Of a stretch of 64,000 bases of DNA, positions 7,918-16,248 are shown piece after piece. How positions within the stretch are numbered: position 1 is the stretch's first letter; the number at the start of each line of letters is the position of its first letter. The DNA is from Vreelandella nanhaiensis (GTDB lineage: Bacteria; Pseudomonadota; Gammaproteobacteria; Pseudomonadales; Halomonadaceae). The DNA lies in NCBI RefSeq assembly GCF_003990185.1, contig NZ_RZHF01000005.1, forward strand, positions 1-64,000. Direction: 5' to 3'. A model generated the notes under the pieces. The model ran no database searches. It saw nothing but the letters and a program-made list of their open reading frames with translations, and was not told where the DNA came from. A program made the position numbers and the translations under genes.

Positions 7918-7943
7918 TCAAGCCAGGTCTGCAAGGCGGAAAA
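7918..7943 (+). promoter_or_regulatory. Candidate sigma-28 (FliA) promoter of the chemoreceptor
   Basis: TCAAGCC, an 11-base spacer and GCGGAAAA resemble the flagellar sigma-28 pattern (-35 TAAAG/TCAAG type, -10 GCCGATAA; six of eight at -10). Position fits a chemoreceptor gene and would give a leader of about 160 bases. Imperfect match, so tentative. Confidence 0.35.
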
Positions 7944-7999
7944 ACTTACCTTCTTATCCCCTACGATATTTAGATTCCATGTATTTCTTCAGTAGCATT

Positions 8000-8064
8000 A
8001 GATAATACATAGGCATACATATAGTACTTTAGTATTATCTGTATGCCTTAGTGTTATCAACACT
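8000..8064 (+). repeat. Interleaved inverted repeats in the chemoreceptor leader
   Basis: AGATAATAC (8000-8008) is complementary to GTATTATCT (8032-8040), and AGGCATAC (8011-8018) is complementary to GTATGCCT (8041-8048). The order A-B-A'-B' is that of an H-type pseudoknot with the two 3' arms directly adjacent. A separate hairpin AGTGTT-ATC-AACACT follows (8050-8064), and GGCATAC recurs at 8068-8074. If transcribed, this could be a structured 5' leader; on DNA it could be paired operator half-sites. Confidence 0.5.
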
Positions 8065-8109
8065 TTGGCATACAAGGGAACAAACACTTATAAATGAGAA
8101 AATCACTTA

Positions 8110-9741
8110 ATGAGCACGATCACGCCCTACACTCCAGTCGCTTTAACGAAGCAACCTGTTACCGAAAGCCCACCCACCCAGCCCAAGCGAGGCTTGGCAG
8201 CCCTGTCCTTACGCCGCCAACGGCTTATTGGCGTTGCCGTTTTATGGCTCATACTCGCGATTATGATTGCAGTAAACGCCTGGCAAAGCCGAGCGCTGCT
8301 TTATCACGAGCGTGAGCAACGTATGGTCACTGCTGTGGATATTGCGATTTCCACTCTGGAGCATTTCGATGAACTCGCCCAACAAGGCGAAATGACCCAG
8401 GAAGAAGCGCAAACCCTTGCTTTCGATTCCATTCGTAATGTCCGTTTTGGCAAAGATGATAACTACTTGTTCGCGCTGACGGGTGACTTAAAGATGCTTG
8501 CTCACCCAAGCCGCGCAAGAGGTGACGATTTATCAAACGTCACCGACCCACAAGGAACCCTTATCTTCCAGTCCATTCTAGATAGTGCCCAGGCGACAGG
8601 CCAAGGCTTTACAGAGTATTACTCCAACTTCGCCCGGGGTAACGATGCAATGCCTTTGGTGCGCACTTATACCGAAGCCTATGCCCCCTGGAATGTATAC
8701 GTTGCCAGCGGCGTATTTATAGGGGACGTAAGCCAAGCCATCATGAGTCAGCTGATTAAAACCATCATGGTTGGCTTGCTGGCAGGTGCATTAGTCACTC
8801 TGGCGTTCTGGGGAATGATTTCCCTGATATTGCGTCGCCTAGGCGGCGAGCCTAGCTATGCAGCGAGCGTTGTCGGGCGTATTGCTCAGGGCGATCTAAC
8901 CGCGGAGGTCAAGCTAAGCACCAACGATACCAGCAGCCTGCTTTACGATATCCAGCAGATGCGTGACAAACTGCATGCAACGATGCAGGAAATTCATACA
9001 ACTAGCGCAGCGGTAGATCAAAACTCTGGCGATATTGCGGCAGGTAATCAGGAGCTTTCATCACGCACCGAGCAACAGGCCGCCGCCCTTCAACAAACTT
9101 CCGCCAGCATGGAAGAAGTCACCGCTACCGTGCGCCAAAATGCTGAGAACGTTGAACAAGCCAAGGAACTGGTGCGAAGCGCCGGTGACACCTCACAAGT
9201 TGGCCAGCAGGCCATTGGCGAGGCCGTTACTTCCATGCAGGAAATCAGTGCCGAAGCGGCCAAAATTTCCGATATTGTTACGCTGATCGACAGTATTGCC
9301 TTCCAGACCAACATTCTGGCGCTCAATGCGTCTGTCGAAGCCGCACGAGCCGGTGAGCATGGCCGAGGCTTTGCCGTGGTAGCAGGTGAAGTGCGCCAGC
9401 TGGCTAACCGTTCGGCAACGGCCGCTCACGAGATTAAAACGCTAATCAACACATCCAATGCGCAAGTAGATAACGGCGCCTCGCTAGTAACCACCGCCAA
9501 AGAGCGCATGCAGCATATCGACCAGCAGATTCAGCGCATCAACGACCTGTTTGCGGACATTACGGCCGCAACCCACGAGCAAACCCAGGGTATCGAGCAG
9601 ATCAATGTGGCTATCGCCCAGCTTGATCAGTCCACCCAAGATAACGCATCCATGGTTCAGCAGACCGCCAACTCCGCGCACGATCTAAAACAGCGCTCCC
9701 AATCGCTTAACAGCATCGTCAATCACTTCACGCTTAATTAA
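8110..9741 (+). CDS. Methyl-accepting chemotaxis protein with single-Cache sensor
   Basis: A 543-residue inner-membrane chemoreceptor. A first transmembrane helix lies at about residues 38-58, followed by a periplasmic sensor of about 150 residues with single-Cache type 2 features ([19 protein letters not shown], and [13 protein letters not shown]), a second transmembrane helix at about 218-240, a HAMP domain, and the long coiled-coil signalling domain. The hairpin tip that binds CheA and CheW is the conserved [16 protein letters not shown] segment after residue 418. There is no C-terminal CheR-binding pentapeptide (it ends NHFTLN), so adaptation probably relies on methylation enzymes recruited elsewhere. 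Ligand unknown; sCache_2 receptors often sense small organic acids. The ribosome-binding site is poor. Confidence 0.92.
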   Translation: MSTITPYTPVALTKQPVTESPPTQPKRGLAALSLRRQRLIGVAVLWLILAIMIAVNAWQSRALLYHEREQRMVTAVDIAISTLEHFDELAQQGEMTQEEAQTLAFDSIRNVRFGKDDNYLFALTGDLKMLAHPSRARGDDLSNVTDPQGTLIFQSILDSAQATGQGFTEYYSNFARGNDAMPLVRTYTEAYAPWNVYVASGVFIGDVSQAIMSQLIKTIMVGLLAGALVTLAFWGMISLILRRLGGEPSYAASVVGRIAQGDLTAEVKLSTNDTSSLLYDIQQMRDKLHATMQEIHTTSAAVDQNSGDIAAGNQELSSRTEQQAAALQQTSASMEEVTATVRQNAENVEQAKELVRSAGDTSQVGQQAIGEAVTSMQEISAEAAKISDIVTLIDSIAFQTNILALNASVEAARAGEHGRGFAVVAGEVRQLANRSATAAHEIKTLINTSNAQVDNGASLVTTAKERMQHIDQQIQRINDLFADITAATHEQTQGIEQINVAIAQLDQSTQDNASMVQQTANSAHDLKQRSQSLNSIVNHFTLN

Positions 9742-9758
9742 AAGTCAAGCATCACTCC

Positions 9759-9791
9759 CTACGTTCAGGCAGTTGGGCTGCCTGAACGTAG
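9759..9791. terminator. Strong 14-bp hairpin after the chemoreceptor gene
   Basis: Perfect inverted repeat CTACGTTCAGGCAG/CTGCCTGAACGTAG around a 5-base loop, 17 bases after the stop. No T-run follows on either strand, so it may be an mRNA 3' end stabiliser or a bidirectional terminator for the chemoreceptor and the leftward tRNA operon. Confidence 0.55.
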
Positions 9792-9906
9792 GCACCCATC
9801 AACACATGCATATAAAACACACGCACAGCAAAATGCCGTCAACATGGACGGTAGATAGCGATATATTTTAAATAGAAGGATAAAACGAGAAGAATAACGG
9901 AATGAA

Positions 9907-9995
9907 GCTGTTTACTTGGGCGGGAAAATAGAGCTAACGGGGTTGCCTTGAGACGGGCTGGCGTTCCAACTGTCGACCCTTGCCATACTGGCTAA
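9907..9995 (-). pseudogene. Decayed tRNA-Gly copy
   Basis: Two blocks resemble the intact tRNA-Gly just upstream in the same operon. GCTGTTTACTTGG-GCGGGAAAATAG (from 9907) matches the spacer and 3' acceptor region (GCTGTTTACGTGGAGCGGGAAAAG, from 9998), and TTCCAACTGTCGACCCTTGCC (from 9964) matches the T-arm to anticodon region. About 30 unrelated bases separate the two blocks and the 5' half is missing, so it cannot fold as a tRNA. Confidence 0.55.
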
Positions 9996-10006
9996 CGCTG
10001 TTTACG

Positions 10007-10081
10007 TGGAGCGGGAAAAGAGATTCGAACTCTCGACCCTCGCCTTGGCAAGGCGATGCTCTACCACTGAGCTATTCCCGC
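10007..10081 (-). tRNA. tRNA-Gly (anticodon GCC)
   Basis: A 75-base glycine tRNA on the minus strand: acceptor GCGGGAA/TTCCCGC, encoded CCA at 10009-10007, anticodon loop TTGCCAA giving GCC. It lies 24 bases downstream of tRNA-Glu and is presumably processed from the same transcript. Confidence 0.96.
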
Positions 10082-10105
10082 ACTCCGATACCCTAACGAT
10101 GTAAT

Positions 10106-10181
10106 TGGCGTCCCATAAGGGGTTCGAACCCTTGTTACCGCCGTGAAAGGGCGGTGTCCTAGACCACTAGACGAATGGGAC
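10106..10181 (-). tRNA. tRNA-Glu (anticodon TTC)
   Basis: A 76-base glutamate tRNA on the minus strand: acceptor GTCCCAT/ATGGGAC, discriminator G, encoded CCA at 10108-10106, anticodon loop CTTTCAC giving TTC. First gene of the tRNA-Glu/tRNA-Gly transcript. Confidence 0.96.
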
Positions 10182-10209
10182 GTTTCGTTGCCTCGTCGAG
10201 GTGGCGCGT

Positions 10210-10238
10210 ATATTACTCAACGCCTACTTTCATGTCAA
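10210..10238 (-). promoter_or_regulatory. Sigma-70 promoter of the tRNA-Glu/tRNA-Gly operon
   Basis: Minus-strand TTGACA (10238-10233), 17-base spacer, TAATAT (10215-10210): a near-consensus promoter. Transcription would start near 10203, about 20 bases before tRNA-Glu. Confidence 0.85.
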
Positions 10239-10336
10239 GCATCTCTGATTCGATTTAACTCTTTGATAATACCCTACCTTCGATATTGGTTTTGTATATT
10301 CACAATGCTCCATAACGGGGCAAATCTAGAACACCC

Positions 10337-10353
10337 CGCCCTACCACGGTGCA
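10337..10353 (+). promoter_or_regulatory. Candidate NtrC-binding site
   Basis: CGCCCT-ACCAC-GGTGCA fits the NtrC pattern TGCMCY-N5-GGTGCA at all but the first base. It lies roughly 110-130 bases upstream of the sigma-54 promoter, the usual place for an NtrC enhancer. Together with that promoter it suggests nitrogen control of the gamma-glutamyltransferase-like gene. Confidence 0.45.
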
Positions 10354-10447
10354 AGGAGCAATTCTTCGCCCCAAAGCTAACGGCTAATTTAATTCATTTT
10401 CTTGAAAGCTTGCTTATATAAACGCTCACTTAAGAGAGCTCAATAAT

Positions 10448-10464
10448 TGGCACACTTATTGCTT
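10448..10464 (+). promoter_or_regulatory. Sigma-54 (RpoN) promoter of the GGT-like gene
   Basis: TTGGCACACTTATTGCTT contains the -24 element TGGCAC and the -12 element TTGC(T), with exactly ten bases between the invariant GG (10449-10450) and GC (10461-10462). Only the seventh base differs from TGGCACG-N4-TTGC. Start of transcription would be near 10474, giving a leader of about 24 bases with AAGGA before ATG 10498. Confidence 0.72.
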
Positions 10465-10497
10465 AACTCCGGCATTCAAACTTTTAAGGATGAATTC

Positions 10498-12240
10498 ATG
10501 CCCCTTACACGCCGCTCATTTTTAACCACCGCCGCCACGTCTGCGGCGGGTTTAACGCTTGGCATGCCAAACATTGCCAGCGCCCAGAATACGACCACGT
10601 CAAACAACCAAACAACCGGCGCATCGGCTACTCCTTTTCAACCGGGTGATGGCTTCAATACCCAACGCAGTTATGGCGGTGGCAGCTGCGTGGCTCCCCA
10701 CCATTTAGCGGCCAACGCCGGGCGCGACATTCTCAAGCAAGGCGGCAATGCGGTAGAGGCGATGGTTGCCGCCGCAGCGGCGATTGCGGTGGTCTACCCA
10801 CATATGAACTCTATAGGCGGCGACGGCTTCTGGTTGATTCACGAGCCCGGCAAGGCCCCGGTGGCGATCGACGCCTGCGGCCCCGCCGCGCGCATGGCTA
10901 CCCCCGCCTTCTATGAAGGGCAAACGCAGATTCCCGAACGCGGCCCCACTGCGGCCTTAACGATGGCGGGAACAATCGGCGGCTGGCAGGAAGCCCTTAA
11001 TGTTGCCAAATCGTGGGGCACAGCGCTTCCGCTTTCTACTCTTTTTGAAGATGCCATTCGCTATGGCGAGCAGGGTGTTGCCATCTCGCGCAGTCAGGAG
11101 GCCCTAACCCGCCAGCATCTAGAACGCCTTTCTCAAAGCCCAGGCTTCAGCGATACCTTTCTGAGAAACGGCGAAGTCCCTCAGCAAGGCACACGCCTGC
11201 AACAGCCACGTCTGGCCGCCACCCTACGTCGCCTGGCCGATGCAGGCCTGGACGATTTTTACCGCGGCGAACTGGCTCAGAGCATGGCGCGAGATTTAAG
11301 TACGCTGGGTAGTCCGCTGCGCCTAGAAGATTTCAATGCCTATCGTGCCCAGCGTGTCACTCCGCTTGAAGTCGCCCTGCAAGACGTCACGCTCTATAAC
11401 CTACCCGCGCCGACCCAAGGCATGGCCTCGCTGATGATTCTTGGTCTTTACGAGCGCTTGGGAGTGGGCGAAGGTGAAAGTTTTGCCCATCTGCACGGCT
11501 TGATAGAGGCTACCAAGCGCGCCTTTTTACTGCGTGACCGCTATATCACCGACCCCAACCGGGTCAATATCGACCTTCAAGAACTGCTCAGCGCGGCGCG
11601 CCTTGACCGCGAGGCAGCACAGATCAACCCCGCTCGCGCCCTACCCTGGCCACATACCCCTGAGCCCGGGGATACTATCTGGATGGGCACGGTTGATAGC
11701 CAGGGCCGTTCGGTAAGCTTTATTCAGAGCGTCTACTGGGAGTTTGGTAGCGGCGTAGTACTGCCTGAAAGCGGCGTGTTGTGGCAAAACCGTGGGATTA
11801 GCTTCTCGTTGGACGAGAACAGCCTACGCGGCCTGGCCCCTGGGCGTAAACCGTTTCATACCCTTAACCCGGCACTTGCCAACTTCAACGATGGCCGCAC
11901 CATGGTCTACGGCACCATGGGCGGGGAAGGTCAGCCGCAAACCCAGGCGGCGCTCTTTTCGCGCTACGCCTTCCACGGTATGCCATTGCAGCACGCGGTG
12001 GCCGCCCCGCGCTGGCTTTTGGGCCGCACCTGGGGGGAAAACAGCACCAATTTAAAGCTAGAGTCGCGTATAGACCCAACCATAGCGGCAGAGCTGCGCG
12101 CGGCGGGTCACGATGTTGAAGTGCTGGACGCTGCCTACAGCGACACCATGGGCCACGCTGGCGCCATTGTGCGTCACCCAGATGGCCTGATCGAGAGCGC
12201 CCACGACCCACGAAGCGACGGCGGCGCGGCCAGCGTATAA
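10498..12240 (+). CDS. Tat-exported gamma-glutamyltransferase-like Ntn hydrolase
   Basis: A 580-residue proenzyme of the gamma-glutamyltranspeptidase family, which self-cleaves into two subunits and hydrolyses or transfers gamma-glutamyl or related acyl-amide groups. The N-terminus is a twin-arginine signal (TRRSFLTT, Arg5-Arg6, hydrophobic core, ASA-QN cleavage near residue 32), so it should act in the periplasm. The predicted cleavage Thr is Thr393 in [10 protein letters not shown], aligned with TTHxSVVD of E. coli GGT. The later [13 protein letters not shown] replaces the GSPGGS motif of classic GGTs and is typical of the GGT-like/acylase branch, so glutathione may not be the substrate. 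ATG 10498 is chosen for AAGGA and for the Tat signal. A sigma-54 promoter lies directly upstream. Confidence 0.85.
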   Translation: MPLTRRSFLTTAATSAAGLTLGMPNIASAQNTTTSNNQTTGASATPFQPGDGFNTQRSYGGGSCVAPHHLAANAGRDILKQGGNAVEAMVAAAAAIAVVYPHMNSIGGDGFWLIHEPGKAPVAIDACGPAARMATPAFYEGQTQIPERGPTAALTMAGTIGGWQEALNVAKSWGTALPLSTLFEDAIRYGEQGVAISRSQEALTRQHLERLSQSPGFSDTFLRNGEVPQQGTRLQQPRLAATLRRLADAGLDDFYRGELAQSMARDLSTLGSPLRLEDFNAYRAQRVTPLEVALQDVTLYNLPAPTQGMASLMILGLYERLGVGEGESFAHLHGLIEATKRAFLLRDRYITDPNRVNIDLQELLSAARLDREAAQINPARALPWPHTPEPGDTIWMGTVDSQGRSVSFIQSVYWEFGSGVVLPESGVLWQNRGISFSLDENSLRGLAPGRKPFHTLNPALANFNDGRTMVYGTMGGEGQPQTQAALFSRYAFHGMPLQHAVAAPRWLLGRTWGENSTNLKLESRIDPTIAAELRAAGHDVEVLDAAYSDTMGHAGAIVRHPDGLIESAHDPRSDGGAASV

Positions 12241-12362
12241 TTGCCCGTTTGGGTACCGGGCGCTTATGGCCTAAACTGAACCTCATACCGCCGCAGGTGG
12301 TCTTTAATGAGCCTTGCCCGAGCGGCAGGGTCTGCTGTCAAACACCATTTAAGGAGGCGCCC

Positions 12363-12761
12363 ATGGCCAAAATCGAAAAATCGCCCGAGCAGTGGCGTGA
12401 ACAGCTTACCCCCGAGCAGTACCGGGTAGCGCGCGAGAAAGGCACCGAACGCCCCTTCACCGGCGATTATCAGGTTCGCGACGAGCAGGGTATTTACCAC
12501 TGCATTTGCTGCCATGCGCCACTGTTTGAGAACGAGCACAAGTTTGATGCCGGCTGCGGCTGGCCAAGCTTTGACAGGCCGCTTGGCCGCCACAGTGTCG
12601 AAGAGCATCAGGACACCTCCCACGGCATGGTGCGCACGGAAGTGGTGTGCTCCCATTGCGATGCCCATTTAGGGCACGTGTTTCCTGACGGGCCGCCGGA
12701 ATCTACAGGGCTACGTTACTGCATCAACTCCGTGTCGCTTGAGTTCCATCCTGACGAGTAA
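12363..12761 (+). CDS. msrB: Peptide-methionine (R)-S-oxide reductase
   Basis: Repairs oxidised methionine (R-sulfoxide) in proteins using thioredoxin. The 132-residue protein has the structural zinc site Cys47/Cys50 and Cys96/Cys99 ([12 protein letters not shown]), the catalytic Cys120 in LRYCINS, and a candidate resolving Cys65 in [15 protein letters not shown] lies eight bases before ATG 12363; frames upstream of it have no family match. It follows the GGT-like gene after a short hairpin-containing gap and precedes the YlqF-type GTPase. Confidence 0.97.
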   Translation: MAKIEKSPEQWREQLTPEQYRVAREKGTERPFTGDYQVRDEQGIYHCICCHAPLFENEHKFDAGCGWPSFDRPLGRHSVEEHQDTSHGMVRTEVVCSHCDAHLGHVFPDGPPESTGLRYCINSVSLEFHPDE

Positions 12762-12867
12762 GCGATACGGCATAAACGTATAACGAACCCCGGCAAGGCG
12801 AGCACCATCTGGTAGAATGGTTGCTCGCTTTTTTATGCCCGTTTTTTTGTGCTTGTAGGAGAAACTC

Positions 12868-13821
12868 ATGCTCGGCTGGTTCCCCGGACATATGAACAAG
12901 GCCCGCCGCCAGATAAAGGATGCGCTGCCGGAAATTGACGTGGTCATTGAAGTATTGGACGCACGCCTGCCCTATTCCAGCGCCAACCCGATGCTGGCCG
13001 AGCTGACCCGGCACAAGCCGGTGCTGAAAATTCTTTCCCGGGCGGACCTGGCAGACCCCGAGCGCACCGCCGAATGGGTAGCCTTTTTCGATGCCCAGGA
13101 AGATACCCGGGCGCTCGCCATCACCACAACCAATACCCGTGAGCTAAAGAAGATCCCCAAGCTTTGTCATGAGTTGGCCGGTGCCGTGCGTGCCGACCGC
13201 GACGTTCGGGTGATGGTGATGGGCATTCCCAACGTGGGCAAATCTACCCTGATCAATGGCCTGGCCGGGCGCAAGATTGCCAAAACCGGCAACGAGCCGG
13301 CCGTTACCAAGCGCCAGCAAAAGGTGCGTATTGATGGCCGTGTGGCGCTGATCGACACACCCGGGGTGCTGTGGCCCAAGATTGAAGATCAGGCAAGTGC
13401 CTACCGGCTGGCGGCAAGCGGCGCAATTCGCGATACCGCCATTGAATACACCGATGTGGGGATTGTTGCCAGTGCTGAACTTGCCAAGCGCTACCCGGCC
13501 GAACTTACCGCTCGCTATAAGCTGAAGGCGCTACCCACCTATGAAGCACCTGTGAATACGGATGTTGACGCCGACGGGCCGCAGAGGCCGGATTTCCTTG
13601 CCATTGCCGGATTTGACGGTCACGCCATCTTGAAAGAGATTGCCAGTAAACGGGGCGGTCTTCGCCCTGGCGGCGAGGTGGATTTGCACCGCGGCGCAGA
13701 AGTGCTGCTTCACGAGCTTCGTGATGGCAAGCTTGGCCGCCTGACACTAGAAACGCCTGACGATATTCCGCCGCCAATTATGCATGATGACGAAGACAAT
13801 CAAACGCTTTCCGACGCATAA
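12868..13821 (+). CDS. ylqF: Ribosome biogenesis GTPase, YlqF/RbgA type
   Basis: A 317-residue circularly permuted GTPase. The motif order is G4 (SRADL, about 57-61) before G1 (GIPNVGKST, 119-127) and G3 (DTPGVL), which is diagnostic of the family. The N-terminus (LGWFPGHMNKARRQI) matches YlqF proteins, which act in late assembly of the 50S subunit. The C-terminal part corresponds to the RNA-binding ANTAR-like region. AGGAGAA precedes the ATG. It is followed 57 bases later by alaA in the same direction. Confidence 0.92.
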   Translation: MLGWFPGHMNKARRQIKDALPEIDVVIEVLDARLPYSSANPMLAELTRHKPVLKILSRADLADPERTAEWVAFFDAQEDTRALAITTTNTRELKKIPKLCHELAGAVRADRDVRVMVMGIPNVGKSTLINGLAGRKIAKTGNEPAVTKRQQKVRIDGRVALIDTPGVLWPKIEDQASAYRLAASGAIRDTAIEYTDVGIVASAELAKRYPAELTARYKLKALPTYEAPVNTDVDADGPQRPDFLAIAGFDGHAILKEIASKRGGLRPGGEVDLHRGAEVLLHELRDGKLGRLTLETPDDIPPPIMHDDEDNQTLSDA

Positions 13822-13878
13822 TGGATTCATCACCCGGCGCCGTCGTACGGCCATTGGACATCTTTGGATAAATCACTC

Positions 13879-15168
13879 ATGGAAACCTCTCAGCTTCAAA
13901 CGCCCACTGAGCTTCAGGGTGCACAGCAAGACACTCAGCTTCAACGTCCTGAGCTCAGGAAATCCCATAAGCTGCATAACGTGTGTTATGACATTCGCGG
14001 CCCGGTACTCGATCACGCCAAGCGCCTGGAAGATGAAGGCCAGCGAATTCTAAAGCTGAATATTGGCAACCCCGCACCGTTTGGGTTTGAAGCACCTGAA
14101 GAGATTTTGCAGGATGTGATGCGCAACTTGCCCACGGCGCAAGGCTACTGCGATTCAAAGGGCCTTTACTCGGCGCGCAAAGCCATTATGCAGGAGTGCC
14201 AGCGCAAGGAGATCCCGGGCGTTGGCATTGAGGATATCTATATCGGCAACGGCGTATCAGAGCTGATCGTGATGTGCATGCAGGCGTTATTGAACGATGG
14301 CGACGAAGTGCTGATTCCCGCCCCCGACTATCCGCTCTGGACGGCAGCGGCGCATCTTTCCGGCGGCCACGGGGTGCATTACCTGTGCGACGAGCAGGCG
14401 GACTGGACCCCGGACATTGCCGATATCCGCACCAAGATCACCAGCCGCACTCGCGCGATTGTATTGATCAACCCCAACAACCCGACCGGAGCAGTGTACC
14501 CCCCCGCCGTGGTGCGCGATGTGCTGGCGGTAGCCAAAGAGCACAACCTGGTGGTGTTCTCGGATGAGATCTACGACAAGATTCTTTATGACGGCGTAGA
14601 ACATACCGCCACCGGCGCGTTAGCAGACGATGACCAGTTAGTGATCACCATGAACGGGCTGTCCAAGAGCTACCGCTGTGCGGGCTTTCGTTCAGGCTGG
14701 ATGACCATTTCCGGCACGATTGCCAAACAGCGCGCCAAGGATTTCATTCAGGGGCTGACCATGCTGGCCTCCATGCGCTTGTGCGCCAATGTTCCCGCGC
14801 AGCACGCCATTCAAACGGCCTTGGGCGGTTATCAGTCGATTAATGATTTAATTCTGCCTGGCGGTCGCCTGCTAGCCCAGCGCGATATCACGGTAGAGAA
14901 ACTCAACGCCATTCCCGGGGTATCCTGCGTCAAGCCTAAAGGCGCGCTCTATGCGTTTCCACGCCTGGACCCCAGGGTATTCAATATCCAGGACGACCAG
15001 AAGTTGGTGCTTGACCTGCTCCTCCAAGAGAAAATCCTGCTGGTTCAGGGCACCGCGTTCAACTGGCCGGAGCCGGATCACGTGCGTATCGTGACGCTCC
15101 CCTGGGCAGACCAGTTGGGTGATGCCTTGGACCGGTTTGCCAACTTTCTGTCGCGCTACCGTCAATAA
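13879..15168 (+). CDS. alaA: Alanine-synthesising aminotransferase AlaA
   Basis: PLP-dependent class I/II aminotransferase that makes alanine from pyruvate and glutamate. It is near-identical in motif layout to E. coli AlaA: NVCYDIRGPVL, LNIGNPAPFGF, NLPTAQGYCDSKGLYSAR, INPNNPTGAVY and the PLP-binding Lys263 in NGLSKSYRCAGFR. It has about 25 extra N-terminal residues, Gln- and Thr-rich, before the homologous region. The ATG at 13879 is used; a TTG at 13864 is in frame but neither has a good ribosome-binding site. Confidence 0.95.
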   Translation: METSQLQTPTELQGAQQDTQLQRPELRKSHKLHNVCYDIRGPVLDHAKRLEDEGQRILKLNIGNPAPFGFEAPEEILQDVMRNLPTAQGYCDSKGLYSARKAIMQECQRKEIPGVGIEDIYIGNGVSELIVMCMQALLNDGDEVLIPAPDYPLWTAAAHLSGGHGVHYLCDEQADWTPDIADIRTKITSRTRAIVLINPNNPTGAVYPPAVVRDVLAVAKEHNLVVFSDEIYDKILYDGVEHTATGALADDDQLVITMNGLSKSYRCAGFRSGWMTISGTIAKQRAKDFIQGLTMLASMRLCANVPAQHAIQTALGGYQSINDLILPGGRLLAQRDITVEKLNAIPGVSCVKPKGALYAFPRLDPRVFNIQDDQKLVLDLLLQEKILLVQGTAFNWPEPDHVRIVTLPWADQLGDALDRFANFLSRYRQ

Positions 15169-15259
15169 CGCGCGAGGCGGCTTGAAACTGCTTTTATGCG
15201 TACGTATCTAACCCGTATTCCAGTAACGCATTGATGACCTCTTAGGGAGAACCTGCAAC

Positions 15260-16165
15260 ATGATGCGAATAGTGCTGTTTTTAGCCACCAACCTGGCGGT
15301 GCTGCTTGTCGCCAGTATTACACTGCGCCTGTTTGGCGTTGAGGGTTACTTACGCAGCCAAGGGATCAACTTTACTAGCCTGTTGATCTTCTGTTTTATC
15401 TTCGGCATGGTTGGCTCGCTGATCTCGCTGTTTATCTCCAAGTGGATGGCCAAGCGCAGCACCGGCACGGTGATTATCGAAGTGCCCTCCAACTCCACTG
15501 AGCAGTGGCTGGTTGATACGGTGGCCGAACTTTCCCGCGAGGCTGGTATTAAAACGCCCGAAGTGGGCATTTTTCCCGCCCAACAGTCAAACGCCTTTGC
15601 TACAGGCTGGAACAAAGATGACGCGCTGGTGGCGGTTTCTGCCGGGCTTTTAAACCGCATGCGCCCTGAAGAAGTGCGCGCTGTCCTGGCTCACGAAATT
15701 GGCCACGTGGCGAATGGCGACATGGTAACGCTGGCGCTGATTCAAGGCGTGGTGAATACTTTTGTCATGTTCTTTGCCCGCGTAGTGGCGCACTTGGTGG
15801 ATGGTTTTCTCAAGAGCCGCAGTGATGGTGAAGGCGGCCTGGGTTTTATGGGTTATTTCGCGGTAGTGATGGTTGCGGAAATCGTCTTCGGCATTGTGGC
15901 CTCGGCCATTGTGGCGTGGTTCTCACGCTACCGTGAATATCGCGCCGATGAAGCAGGCGCCCGGCTTGCAGGAACAGGTGCGATGGTCAATGCTCTGGCC
16001 CGCCTGAAGGCCGAAACCGAAATGCCGGATCAAATGCCTGACACCTTGCGCGCCATGGCGATCACTAAAGGCCAAACGCGCTCGCTGGTAGAGCAGCTGT
16101 TTGCCAGCCACCCGCCGCTGGATGACCGTATCCGCGCACTAAAAGAAGCCGCCTACCGTCAGTAA
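15260..16165 (+). CDS. htpX: Membrane zinc metalloprotease HtpX
   Basis: Quality-control protease of the inner membrane that degrades misfolded membrane proteins. The 301-residue protein has four hydrophobic helices and the catalytic HEIGH at residues 145-149 followed by the third zinc ligand in [11 protein letters not shown]. The N-terminus [15 protein letters not shown] matches E. coli HtpX. TAGGGAGAA precedes the tandem ATG ATG start. In E. coli it is a CpxR target; no CpxR box was verified here. A 12-bp hairpin follows. Confidence 0.97.
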   Translation: MMRIVLFLATNLAVLLVASITLRLFGVEGYLRSQGINFTSLLIFCFIFGMVGSLISLFISKWMAKRSTGTVIIEVPSNSTEQWLVDTVAELSREAGIKTPEVGIFPAQQSNAFATGWNKDDALVAVSAGLLNRMRPEEVRAVLAHEIGHVANGDMVTLALIQGVVNTFVMFFARVVAHLVDGFLKSRSDGEGGLGFMGYFAVVMVAEIVFGIVASAIVAWFSRYREYRADEAGARLAGTGAMVNALARLKAETEMPDQMPDTLRAMAITKGQTRSLVEQLFASHPPLDDRIRALKEAAYRQ

Positions 16166-16190
16166 GTAACACCTCGCGGCATATCAAACC

Positions 16191-16218
16191 GATCAGGCCC
16201 GCGCAAGCGGGCCTGATC
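16191..16218. terminator. Hairpin between convergent htpX and pdxB
   Basis: Perfect 12-bp stem GATCAGGCCCGC/GCGGGCCTGATC with a GCAA tetraloop. It serves the ends of both convergent genes; T-runs are lacking, so termination may be partly Rho-dependent. Confidence 0.65.
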
Positions 16219-16248
16219 GTATCTATAGGCATGTAGGCGTATGGTGCG

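Noticed and set aside
9759..9791. Hairpin after the chemoreceptor gene as an attachment site
   Set aside because: A perfect dyad at the gene end with no nearby integrase or direct repeat is better explained as a transcript end structure.
10143..10421. Forward 92-codon frame over tRNA-Glu and the ggt upstream region
   Set aside because: It overlaps tRNA-Glu in antisense, has no ribosome-binding site, and its translation has no protein-like pattern.
12264..12668. Long antisense frame over msrB
   Set aside because: A shadow of the msrB coding frame; msrB has all its metal and catalytic cysteines.
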